Below, in pieces: positions 1 to 10,422 of a stretch of 64,000 nucleotides of DNA. Position 1 is the first letter of the stretch; every line of letters begins with the position of its first letter. Under the pieces are notes generated by a model. It did no database searches. It worked only from the letters and a program-made list of their open reading frames with translations, and was not told the origin of the DNA. The position numbers and the translations under genes are program-made. Source of the DNA: Manis javanica (lineage: Eukaryota > Chordata > Mammalia > Pholidota > Manidae); assembly GCF_040802235.1 (NCBI RefSeq), contig NC_133156.1, positions 144,567,173-144,631,172 of the forward strand. Direction: 5' to 3'.

Positions 1-3000
1 GCTATCATTGGTCCATGTGTCGAAAGGCCCAAAGCTTTGCCTACTCATTTGAGTCTCCGGGGTTTAGTGTAGTTGGTGTTGGTAGCAAGATGTTATTTTG
101 GTAGCCGAACCATGGCTTCTATGATCCTTCCTTGGTTTGTACTTGCAGTTGTATAGTGGTGACAGGCATATATGTTAACATAACCACTGGGCTCAGGGCT
201 TCCTTTCTCGGTCTCTGTGTTGTAGCTGTAGCCTACCAACAGACCAGTTGCACCATAAAATGGTTGAAGTTCCATGGGTATCTTGGCCATAGGATGCCCA
301 ACATCCCCACACAACCTGGCTCCAGTAATCTCACCTAACAATCTACATACTTTTAATCTTCTGCAATGGTCTGTGAGGGAGAAAGTTGGAGCACTGTAAC
401 AATATTCCACAATAGCAAGGGAAGAGAACAACAACTGAGAGATAATAAAAATTAAGATACAGCAAGATTTTGATACAAGTAACAAAAATTGTAATAATCC
501 ACAAAGCAGAGGAGGTTCCCAGTAACAGGAGTTATAGGATTCCTCAAGGCATAGGAAGTTCCCACTGCACAAAGCCAACAGGACCTATAAGACACATGAA
601 TTAAAGGCACCAACAGAGTGAAATCTTGTCCATCTGGTAGGCGTATGCAAGAGAGTGGTACTGTGATAGGAGGGTACTAGGCAGGCGGTCCCTTCCAGGT
701 GTAGTCCACCATACTTTTCATTCGGTCCCCGAGGGGTTTGCTGAATGATCTTTACACAGTGCTACTGGAGAGGCAAGCACTAGCATTATGATAAAAGAAA
801 ATTCCCCAGGAAGTTGCTCCTACCTTCTGGGGTTTCAGGATACACTAGTGTGACATTTGGCATCCAGCCCGCTGTTATTCGATGTAGACGCAGGAGGCCA
901 GCTTCCAGGCTTTGTCCCAAGGTGCCAGGAGAGCAACCATCATTTTTCATGTATTGATAGGTCCAAGGCCCTGTCCACTCAATGGAGTTTCCATCATTCA
1001 TTGCACTCGGTCGTGCTAGGAAGATGTTACTGTGTTGGCCGAATGTCGGCTTCTGTGATTCTCACTTGGTTTGAACTTGTAGTTGTATTGGGGAGCCACC
1101 CATATGTGTTAACATATCCACTGGGCTCAGGGCTTCATTTCTGGGACTCTGTATTGATCCCGTACCCTAGCAATAGGCTAGTTACATCTGAAAGCAGTTG
1201 ATGTTCAGTGAGGTTCCTGGCCATAGGAACCCCATCTGCCCCATACTGCCACCCTCCAGTATTCTCGCCTTACAGTCTACACACATCCATTCATACGCAG
1301 CTGTCCCTGGGTGAGAAAGCTGGACTGTTGTGACTACATTCCACAATAGAAAGAGAACTGAACAACAATTTAGAGCCATTGAAAATTAACATACAGCAAG
1401 ATTTTGATACATATAAAAAAATTATAATAATCCTCAAGCCAGAGGAGGTTCCTAATCACAAAAGTTATAATAATCCTCATGCAAGGATAATTCCCAAGGC
1501 ACAAAATGTATAGGGGTGATAAGTCACATTTTCATGCCACCAACAGAAGGAAATGTCACGTAGGTCAAATGCAAGAGAATGGTCCTGGGGTAGGATTGTA
1601 GCATGCAGGTGGTTTGTTCCAGCTCTCGCATACCATACTTTTATTTCTTTCCCTGTGGGGTTAGTGAATGGTCTATATATAGTGCTACTGTAGGTGCATC
1701 CACTGGCCATTATTCTAAAAGCAACCTTACCAGTATGATGCTCCTTCCTTCTGGCCATTGAGGATACACTAATATGCCATTTGGCATCCACCCTGCTGTT
1801 ACTCCAGGTGTACACAGGAGGCCAGCTGCCAGGACTTGTCCACAATGTGCCAGGAGTGTCAGCTATCATTGGTCCATGTGTCGAGAGGCCCAAATCCATG
1901 CCCACTCAAACGAGAGTACGGGCTTCAGTGCAGTTGGTATTGGCAGCTAGATTTTATTCTGGTGGCTGAACTTCGGCTTCTGTGATCTTTCCTTCGTTTT
2001 TACTTGCAGTTGTATAGGGGTGGCAGCCATATGTGTTAACATATCCACTGGGCTCAGGGCTTCCTTTCTGGGTCTCTTTGTTGTATCCGTAGCCTGGCAA
2101 CAAACCATTTGCATCATAACATGGTTGAAGTTCCACGGGTGTCTTGTCCATAGGTTGCCCAGCATCCCCACACACCCCGGCTCCATTAGTCTCACCTTAC
2201 AATCTGTACGCTTTTAATCTTCCGCAAATGTCTCTGTGGAAGAAAGGTAGAACCCTGTAACAATATTACACAATAGCAAGGGAAGAGAACAACAACTGAG
2301 ATATAAAAAAAATTAAGATACAGCAAGATTTTGATACAAGTAACAAAAATTGTGATAATCCGCAAACTAGAGGAGGTTCCCAATAACAGGAGTTATAGGA
2401 TTTCTCAAGCCGTAGGTAGTTCCCACTGCACAAATACTATAGGGGCTATAAGACACATAAATTAAACACACCAACAGAGTAAAATCGTGTCCATCTGCTA
2501 TGTGCATGCCAGAGAGTGGTCCTGTCATAGGACGATAGCAGGCAGGCGGTCCTTCCAGGTGTAGTCCACCATAAATTTACTTCTGTTCCCGTGGGGGTTG
2601 CTGAATGATCTATATACAGTGCTGCTTAAGGAGCAAGCACTAGCATTATTATAAAACAAAATTCCCCAGGAAGTTTATCCTACCTTCTGGGGTTTCAGGA
2701 TACCGTAGTGTGATATTTGGCATCCACCCTGCTGTTATTCCACGTAGATGCAGGAGGCCAGCTTCCAGGATTTGTCCCAAGGTGCCAGGAGAGCAACCAT
2801 CATTTTCCATGTATTGATTGGACCAAGGCCCTGTAAACTCAATGGAGTTTCCATCATTCATTGCTCTTGGTTGTGGTAGGAAGATGTTATTGTGGTGGCC
2901 AAACATCGGCTTCTCTGAGTCTCACTTGGTTTCAACTTGTAGTTGTATTGGGGAGCCAGCATATGTGTTAACATATCCACTGGGCTCAGTGCTTCATTTC

Positions 3001-4824
3001 TGGGACTCTGTGTTGAACCCGTAGCAACAGGGTAGTTACATTTCAAAGCGGTTGAAGTTAAGTGAGGATCCTGGCCACAGGAACCCCATCTTCCCCACAC
3101 TGGCACCGTCCAGTATTCTTGCCTTACAATCTACACGTTTCCAATCATCCGCAGTGCTCCCTGAGTGAGAAAGCTGGATTGTTGTGACTACATTCCACAA
3201 TAGAAAGAGAAGTTAACAACAATGTAGAGCCATTGAAAATTGACATACAGCAATATTTTGATACATATAACAAAAATTATAATAATCCTCATGCCAGAGG
3301 AGGTTCCTAATCACAAAAGTTACAATAATCCTCATGCAAGAGGAATTTCCCAATGCAAAATATGTATAGGGGGGAATAAGTCACATTTTCATGCCACCAA
3401 CCAATGGAAATCTCATGTGCTTGGAAGGACAAATTCAGGAGAATGGTTCTGGGGTAGGACTGTAGCATGCAGGTGGTTTGTTCCAGCTCTAGTATACCAT
3501 ACTTTTATTTCTTTCCCTGTGGGGTTAGTGAAGGGTCTATGTAAAGTGCCACTGGAGGTGCATCCATTGGCCATTATTGTGAAAGCAACCTTACCGGTAC
3601 GATGCTCCTTCCTTCTGGCGGTTGAGGATACACTACTGTGACATTTGGCACCCACCCTGCTGTTACTCTGGGTATACACAGGAGGCCAGCTTCCAGGACT
3701 TGTCCACAATGTGCGAGGAGTGTCAGCTATCGTTGGTCCGTGTTTCGAGAAGCCTAAATCCATGGCCACTCAAAGGAGGTTTGTCGCTTCAGTGTAGTTG
3801 GTATTAGCAGCTAGATGTTATTCTGGTGGCTGAACCTTGGCTTCTGTGATCCATCCTTTGTTTGTGGTGTGGCAGCCACATATGGTAACATATCCACAGG
3901 GCTCAGGGCTTCCTTTCTGTTTCTCTGTTTTGTAGCCGTAGTCTAGCAACAGACCAGTTGCATCATAACTTGGTTGAAGTTCCATGGGTAACTTGGCCAT
4001 AGGATGCCCAACATCCCCAAACACCCGGCTCCAGTAATCTCACCTTACAATCTACACACTTTTAATCTTCCACATTGGTCCCTGTGGGAGAAAGCTGCAA
4101 CCCTGTAACAATATTCCACAATAGCAAGGGAAGATAACAACCACTGACAGATAATAAAAATTGAGATACAGCAAGATTTTGATACAAGTAGCAAAAATTG
4201 TAATAATCCACAAAGCAGAAGAGATTCCCAAAAACAGGAGTGGCAGAATTGCTCAAGCCATAGGAAGTTCCCACTGCACAAAGATTGTAGGGGCTATAAG
4301 ACACATGAATTAAAGGCACCAACAGAGTAAAATCTTGTCCATCTGGTAGGTGCATGCAAGTGACTGTCCTGTGATAGGAGGGTAGCAGGCAGGCGGTCCC
4401 TTCCAGGTATAGTCCACCATACATTTCATTCAGTCCCCAAGGTGGTTACTGAAAGAACTTTCCACAGTGCTACTGGAGGAGGAAGCACTAGCATTATGAT
4501 AAAAGAAAATTCCCCAGGAAGTTGCTCCTACCTTCTGGGGTTCAGGATACTATTGTGACATTTGGCGTCCACACTGCTGTTATTATAGGTAGACGTATGA
4601 GGCCAGCTTACAGACTTTGCCGCAGGATGCCAGGAGAGGTATCCATCATTGGTCCATGTATAGATAAGTCCAAGGCCATATCCACGAAATGGTGTTTCCA
4701 TCATTCATTGCACTTGGTCATGGTAGGAAGATGTTACTGTGGTGTCCGAACGTTGTCTTCTCTGAATCTCACTTGGTTTGAAATTGTATTTGTATTGTGG
4801 AGCAGTCCATATGTGTTAATGTAT
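1..4824. repeat. Left flank of array: diverged A/B monomers
   Basis: Monomers anchored at 184 (A), 1118 (B), 2045 (A), 2977 (B) and 3894 (A) alternate as in the core, but each carries many private substitutions and small indels. The spacing of 917 between 2977 and 3894 shows a net deletion. The stretch at about 590-770 is an exception: it matches the fifth monomer of the higher-order unit (about 8,963-9,143) essentially base for base, including rare variants. Similarity to the unit end stops abruptly just before the anchor at 4825. The true left edge of the array is outside the window. Confidence 0.9.
3281..3353. repeat. 43-bp internal duplication within the monomer (example)
   Basis: Two ~30-bp near copies start at 3281 (aataatcctcatgccagagg) and 3324 (aataatcctcatgcaagagg). 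The same duplicated pair, with drift, sits at the equivalent place in most monomers, so it predates the split into A and B and is part of the ancestral monomer. Confidence 0.75.
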
Positions 4825-5296
4825 CCACTGGGCTCAGGGCTTCATTTCTGGGACTCTGTGTTGAACCCGTAGCCTAGCAACAGGCTAGTTACATCTGGAA
4901 GCGGTTGAAGTTCAGTGAGGTTCCTGGCCATAGGAACCCCATCTGCCCCACACTTGCTCCTTCCAGTATTCTCGACTTACAATCTACACGTTTCCAATCA
5001 TCTACAGCGGTCCCTGGGCGAGAAAACTGTACTATTGTGACTACATTCCACAATAGAAAGACAAGTTAACAACAATTTAGAGCCATTGGAAATTAACATA
5101 CAGCAAGATTTTGATACATATAACAAAGATTATAATATTCCTCAAGGCAGAGGAGGTTCCTAATCACAAAAGTTATAATAATCCTCATGCAAGGATAATT
5201 CCCAAAGCACAGAATGTATAGGGGTGATGAGTCACAATTTCATGCCACCAACAGAGGTAAATCTCTTCTGTCAGGTAGGTCAAATGCAACAGAATG

Positions 5297-5311
5297 GTCC
5301 TAAGATAGGAC
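5297..5311. other. Conserved short hairpin in monomers (example)
   Basis: gtcct-aagat-aggac forms a 5-bp stem with a 5-base loop. Equivalents with the same stem and different loops (gtgat, ggggt) recur at this place in most monomers of both types, for example near 6230 and 51011. A few monomers have lost one arm (for example near 652 and 9025). Confidence 0.45.
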
Positions 5312-5388
5312 AGTAGCATGCAGGTGGTTCGTTCCCGCTCTAGTATACCATACTTTTACGTCTTTCTCTGTGGGGTTTACTGAAGGAT

Positions 5389-5398
5389 CTATATATAG
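5389..5398. promoter_or_regulatory. TATA-like palindrome repeated in monomers (example)
   Basis: ctatatatag is a perfect palindrome and could serve as a TATA box on either strand. It recurs at the equivalent place in many monomers (for example near 7254, 10055, 44550 and 50160). U4 monomer 1 breaks it (ctatacatag). No initiator or CpG-rich context is evident, so promoter activity is unproven. Confidence 0.3.
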
Positions 5399-5760
5399 TG
5401 CGACTGGAGGTGCATCCACTGGCCATTATTCTAAAAGCAACCTTACCGGTACGAACCTCCTTCCTTCTGGCCATTGAGGATACACTAATATGCAATTTGG
5501 CATCCACCCTGCTGTTACTCCGGGTATACACAGGAGCCCAGCTTCCAGACCTTGTCCACAATGTGCCAGGAGTTTCAGCTATCATTGGTCCATTTCTTGA
5601 GAGGCCCAAATCCATGCGCACTCAAAGGAGATTCTGGGCTTCAGTGCAGTTGGTATTGGCAACTAGATGTTATTCTGGTGGCCGAACCTCGGCTTCTGTG
5701 ATATTTCCTTGGTTTGTACTTGCGGTTGTATAGCGGTGGCAGCCATATGTGTTAACATAT

Positions 5761-6687
5761 CCACTGGGCTCAGGGCTTCCTTTCTGGGTCTCTGTGTTGT
5801 AGCCGTGGCCTAGCAACAGACCAGTTGCATCACAATATGGTTGAAGTTCCACGGGTATCTTGGCCATAGGATGCCCAACATCCCCACACACTCCGGCTCC
5901 AGTTCTCTCACCTTACAATCTACACGCTTTGAATCTTCCGCAATGGTTCCTGTGGTGAAAGCTAGAACCCTGTAACAATATTCCACAATAGCAAGGGAAG
6001 AGAACAACCACTGAGAGATAACAATTAAGATACAGCAAGATTTTTATACAACTAAGAAAAATTATAAGAATCCACAAACCAGAGGAGGCTCCCAATAACA
6101 GGAGTTGTAGGATTCCTCAAGGCATAGGAAGTTCCCACTGCACAAATACTATAGGGGCTATAAGACAGATAAATTAAAGGCACCACAGAGTAAAATCTTG
6201 TCCATCTGGTAGGCGCAAGGAAGAGAGTGGTCCTGTGATAGGACGGTAGCAGGCAGGCGGTCCCATCAAGTATGGTCCACCATACTTTTACTTCTGTCCC
6301 CGTGGGGGTTACTGAATCATCTATATACAGTGCTGCTTAAGGAGCAAGCACTAGCATTATGATAAAACAAAACTCCAAAGCATGTTGATCCTACCTTCTG
6401 TGGATTCAGAATACCATAGTGTGATATTTGGCATCCACCCTGCTGTTATTCCATGTAGACGCAGGAGGGCAGGTTCCAGGATTTGTCCCAAGGTGGCAGG
6501 AGAGCAACCATCGTTTTCCATGTATTGATATGACCAAGGCCATGTAAACTCAATGGAGTTTCCATCATTCATTGCTCTTGGTCGTGGTAGGAAGATGTTA
6601 TTGTGGTGGCCGAACATCGGCTTCTCTGATTCTCACTTGGTTTGAACTTGTAGTTGTATTGGGGAGCCAGCATATGTGTTAACATAT
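5761..6687. repeat. U1 monomer 2 (A type, 927 bp)
   Basis: A-type signature follows the anchor. On the minus strand the segment 5912-5969 is bounded by a pyrimidine-rich tract ending in TTACAG and by the donor-like TGTAAG/GTGAGA. In this monomer the late portion carries aggtggcag at 6491-6499, where most other monomers have aggtgccag; this variant recurs in every unit. Confidence 0.9.
5912..5969 (-). other. Splice-site-like microexon repeated in A monomers (example)
   Basis: On the minus strand a pyrimidine-rich run of about 45 bases ends in TTACAG, followed by 58 bases and then TGTAAG/GTGAGA, a strong donor-like sequence. Equivalent segments recur in nearly all A monomers; B monomers usually have GCGAGA in place of GTGAGA. 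All three frames inside the segment hit a stop before its end, so if spliced it would be non-coding. This is pattern matching only; no transcript evidence is available to me. Confidence 0.3.
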
Positions 6688-7625
6688 CCACTGGGCTCAG
6701 GGCTTCATTTCTGGGACTCTGTGTTGAACCCGTAGCCTAGCAACAGGCTAGTTACATCTGGAAGCGGTTGAAGTTCAGTGAGGTTCCTGGCCATAGGAAC
6801 CCCATCTGCCCCACACTTGCACCTTCCAGTATTCTCGACTTACAATCTACACGTTTCCAATCATCTACAGCGGTCCCTGGGCGAGAAAACTGTACTATTG
6901 TGACTACATTCCACAATAGAAAGACAAGTTAACAACAATTTAGAGCCATTGGAAATTAACATACAGCAAGATTTTGATACATATAACAAAGATTATAATA
7001 TTCCTCAAGCCAGAGGAGGTTTCTAATCACAAAAGTTATAATAATCCTCATGATGCAAGGATAATTCCCAAAGCACAGAATGTATAGGGGTGATGAGTCA
7101 CAATTTCATGCCACCAACATAGGTAAATCTCGTCTGTCCGGTAGGTCAAATGTAACAGAATGGTCCTAAGATAGGACAGTAGCATGTAGGTGGTTCGTTC
7201 CAGCACTAGTATACCACACTTTTACTTCTTTCCCCGTGGGGTTTACCAAAGGGTCTATATATAGTGCCACAGTAGGTGCATCCAAGGCCCATTATTCTAA
7301 AAGCAACCTTACCGTTACGATGCTCCTTCCTTCTGGCCGTTGAGGACACACTACTGTGACATTTGGCATCCACCCTGCAGTTACTCCGGGTATACACAGG
7401 AGGCCAGCTTCCAGGACTTGTCTACAATGTGACAGGAGTGTCAGCTATCGTTGGTCCGTGTGTCCAGAGGCCAAATCCATGTCCACTCAAAGGAGATTCG
7501 TGGCTTCAGTGCAGTTGGGATTGCTAGCTAGATGTTATTCTGGTGGCCGAACCTCGGCTTCTGTGATCCTTCGTTGGTTTGTACTTGCAGTTGTACAGGG
7601 GTGGCAGCCACATGTGTTAACGTAT
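6688..7625. repeat. U1 monomer 3 (B type, 938 bp)
   Basis: B type. From about 6,660 to about 7,200 it is nearly identical to monomer 1 (offset 1,863 bp), then diverges. It has a 3-base expansion 'catgatgcaagg' near 7049 where monomer 1 has 'catgcaagg', which contributes to its length. The TATA-like palindrome lies near 7253-7262. Confidence 0.9.
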
Positions 7626-8557
7626 CCACTGGGCTCAGGGCTTCCTTTCTTGGTCTCTGTGTTGTAGCCGTAGCCTAGCAAAGGACCATTTGCATCATAA
7701 CATGGTTGAAGGTCCATGGGTGTCATGGCCATAGGATGCCCAATATGCCCACACACCCTGGCTCCAGTAATCTCACCTTACAATCTACGTGCCTTCAATC
7801 TTCCACAGTGGTCCCTGTGAGAGAAAGCTGGAACCCTGTAACAATATTCCACAATAGCAAGGGAAGAGAACAACAACTTAGAGATATGAAAAATTAAGAT
7901 ACAGCAAGATTTTTGTACAAGTAACAAAAATTGTAATAATCCACAAACCAGAGGAGGTTCCCAATAACAGGAGTTGTAGGATTGCTCAAGCCATAGGAAC
8001 TTCCCACTGCACAAAGTCTGTAGGGGGTATAAGACACATGAATTAAAGGCACCAACAGAATGAAATGTTGTCCATATGGTAGGCGTATGCAAGAGAGTGG
8101 TCCTGTGATAGGAGTGTAGCAGGCAGGCGATCCCTTCCAGGTGTAGTCCACCATACTTTCCATTCGGTCCCTGAGGTGGTTACTGAACGATATTTACACA
8201 GTGCTACTGGAGGAGCAAACAAAAGCATTATGATTAAATAAAATTCTCCAGGAAGTTGCTCCTACCTTCTGGGTCTTCAGGATACACTAGTGTGACATTT
8301 GGCATCCAGCCCGCTGTTATTCCCCATAGACGCAGGAGGCCGCTTCCAGGCTTTGTCCCAAGGTGCCAGGAGAGCAACCATCGTTTTCCATGTGTCGATA
8401 GGTCCAAGGCCATGTCCACTCAATGGCTTTTCCATCATTCATTGCACTTGGTCATGTTAGGAATTTGTTATTGTGGTGGCTGTACGTCGTCTTCTCTGCC
8501 TCTTGCTTGGTTTGAACTTGTATTTGCATTGGGGAGCCAGCATATGTGTTAACATAT
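7626..8557. repeat. U1 monomer 4 (A type, 932 bp)
   Basis: A type. The region before its anchor contains ccttcgttggtttgtac near 7567 where most A monomers have ccttggtttg-like sequence. Position-equivalent variants in this monomer (c/a near 7791, tag/cag near 7855, cgg/tgg near 8166) are the best markers distinguishing units, grouping U2 with U5. Confidence 0.9.
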
Positions 8558-9491
8558 CCACTGGGATCAGGGCTTCATTTCTGGGACTCTGTGTTGAACC
8601 CGTAGCCTAGCAATAGGTTAGTTACATCTGAAAGCGGTTGAAGTTCAGTGAGGTTGCTGGCCACCGGAACCCCAACTTCTCCACACTGCCATCCTCCAGT
8701 ATTCTCGCCTTACAATCTACACGTATCCAATCATTGGAAGTGGTCCCTGGGCGAGAAAGCTGGACTATTGTGACTACATTCCACAATAGAAAGAGAACCG
8801 AACAACAATTTAGAGGCATTGAAAATTAACATACAGCAAGATTTTGATACAAGTAACAAAAATTGTAATAACCCACAAACCAGAAGAGATTCCCAATAAC
8901 AGGAGTTGTAGGACTTCTCAAGCCATAGGAACTTCCCACTGCACAAAGACTGTAGGGGCTATAAGACACATGAATTAAAGGCACCAACAGAGTGAAATCT
9001 TGTCCATCTGGTAGGCGTATGCAAGAGAGTGGTACTGTGATAGGAGGGTACTAGGCAGGCGGTCCCTTCCAGGTGTAGTCCACCATACTTTTCATTCGGT
9101 CCCCGAGGGGTTTGCTGAATGATCTTTACACAGTGCTACTGGAGGAGAAAGCACTAGCATTATGAGAAAACAAAATTCCCCAGGAAGTTGCTCCTACCTT
9201 CTGGGGGTTCAGGATATTCTAGTGTGACATTTGTCATCCACCCTGCTGTTATTCCAGGTAGACGCAGGAGGTCAGCTTCCAGGCTTTGTCCCAAAGTGCC
9301 AGGGGAGAAACCATCGTTTTCCATGTATCGATAGGACCAAGGCCATGTAAACTCAATGGAGTTTCCATCATTCATTGCTCTTGGTCGTGGTAGGAAGATG
9401 TTATTGTGTTGGCCGAATGTTGGCTTCTCTGATTCTCAGTTGGTTTGAACTTGTAGTTGTATTGGGTATCCAGCCATATGTGTTAACATAT
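8558..9491. repeat. U1 monomer 5 (B type, 934 bp)
   Basis: B type, with the anchor variant ccactgggatcagg. Its stretch at about 8,963-9,143 carries an uncommon set of variants (ggtactgtg, gggtactagg, ccgaggggtttgc) found identically in the left flank at about 590-770, which suggests sequence exchange or shared recent origin. Confidence 0.9.
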
Positions 9492-10422
9492 CCACTGGGA
9501 TCAGGGCTTCCTTTCTGGGTCTCTGTGTTGTAGCCGTAGCCTAGCAACAGACCAGTTGCATCACAATATGGTTGAAGTTCCATGGGTATCTTGGCCATAG
9601 GATGCCCAACATCCCCACACACCCCGGCTCCAGTACTCTCACCTTACAATCTACATGCTTTTAATCTTTCGCAATGTTCCCTATGGGAGAAAGCTGGAAC
9701 CCTGTAATAATATTCCACAATAGCAAGGGAGGAGAACAACAACTGAGAGATAATAAAAATTTATATATAGCAAGATTTTGATATGGGTAACAAAAATTGT
9801 AGTAATCCACAAACCAGAGGAGGTTCCCAATAACAGGATTGATAGGATTCCTCAAGCCATAGGAATTTCCCTGTGCACAAAGACTATAGGGGCCCTAAGA
9901 CACATGAATTAAAGGCACCCACAGAGTAAAATCTTGTCCATTTGTTAGGCGCATGGAAGAGAGTGGTTCTGTGATAGGATGGTAGCAGGTAGGCAGTCCT
10001 TCCAGGTGTAGTCCACAATACTTTTACTTCTGTCCCCGTGGGGGTTACGGAATTATCTATATATAGTGCTGCTTAAGAAGCAAGCACTAGCATTATGATA
10101 AAACAAAATTCCCCTGGAGGGTGATCCTACCTTCTGGGGTTTCAGGATACCCTAGTGTGATATTTGGCATCCACCCTGCTGTTATTCCACTTGACGCAGG
10201 AGGCCAGCTTCCAGGCTTTGTCCCAAGGTGCCAGGAAAGCAACCATCGTTTTCCATGTATTGATAGGACCAAGGCCATGTAAACTCAATGGAGTTTCCAT
10301 CATTCATTGCTCTTGGTCGTGGTAGGAAGATGTTATTGTGGTGGCAGTACGTCGGCTTCTCTGATTCTCACTTGGATTGAACTTGTAGTTGTATTGGGGA
10401 GCCAGCGTATGCGTTAACGTAT
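9492..10422. repeat. U1 monomer 6 (A type, 931 bp)
   Basis: A type, also with the anchor variant ccactgggatcagg. It closes the six-monomer unit. Its second half has a B-like 'ctatatatagtgctgcttaag' context near 10054 and ends at the agcgtatgcgttaacgt variant that marks the unit boundary in U2-U6 but not the sequence before U1, which locates the left boundary of the core. Confidence 0.9.

Larger units (their letters stand above)
4825..5760. repeat. U1 monomer 1 (B type, 936 bp)
   Basis: B-type signature follows the anchor (atttctgggactctgtgttg, then aacccg). The first ~400 bases are almost identical to monomer 3 of the same unit (starting 6688), much closer than typical B-B similarity. The second half carries the TATA-like palindrome ctatatatag at about 5389-5398 and the hairpin gtcct-aagat-aggac at about 5297. 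This monomer appears in all six units. Confidence 0.9.
4825..10422. repeat. Higher-order unit U1
   Basis: First unit of the core. It carries the most private differences: c at 6089 in the aggaggctccc context where the others have t, a run of t with 'ttttatac' near 6045 where the others have 'tttgatac', c at 8799, and a at 9138 where all other units have c. With U4 it shares 'gcaacctta' near 5439 and 'ctccttcctt' near 7322, which differ from U2, U3, U5 and U6. Extra divergence in the outermost unit fits weaker homogenisation near the core edge. Confidence 0.93.

Noticed and set aside
1477..1905. Minus-strand frame resembling a cysteine-containing extracellular repeat (kringle, scavenger-receptor or zonadhesin-like)
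   Set aside because: No cysteine spacing fits those families, and the frame is interrupted in most other monomers.
2030..2045. Palindromic protein site atatgtgttaacatat next to each anchor
   Set aside because: Imperfect as a palindrome; it contains a GTTAAC restriction site, useful as a marker of the period but not evidence of function.
7567..7585. CENP-B box candidate (ccttcgttgg...)
   Set aside because: The first nine bases match, but the essential CGGGA-type second half is absent, and it occurs in only one A monomer of each unit.
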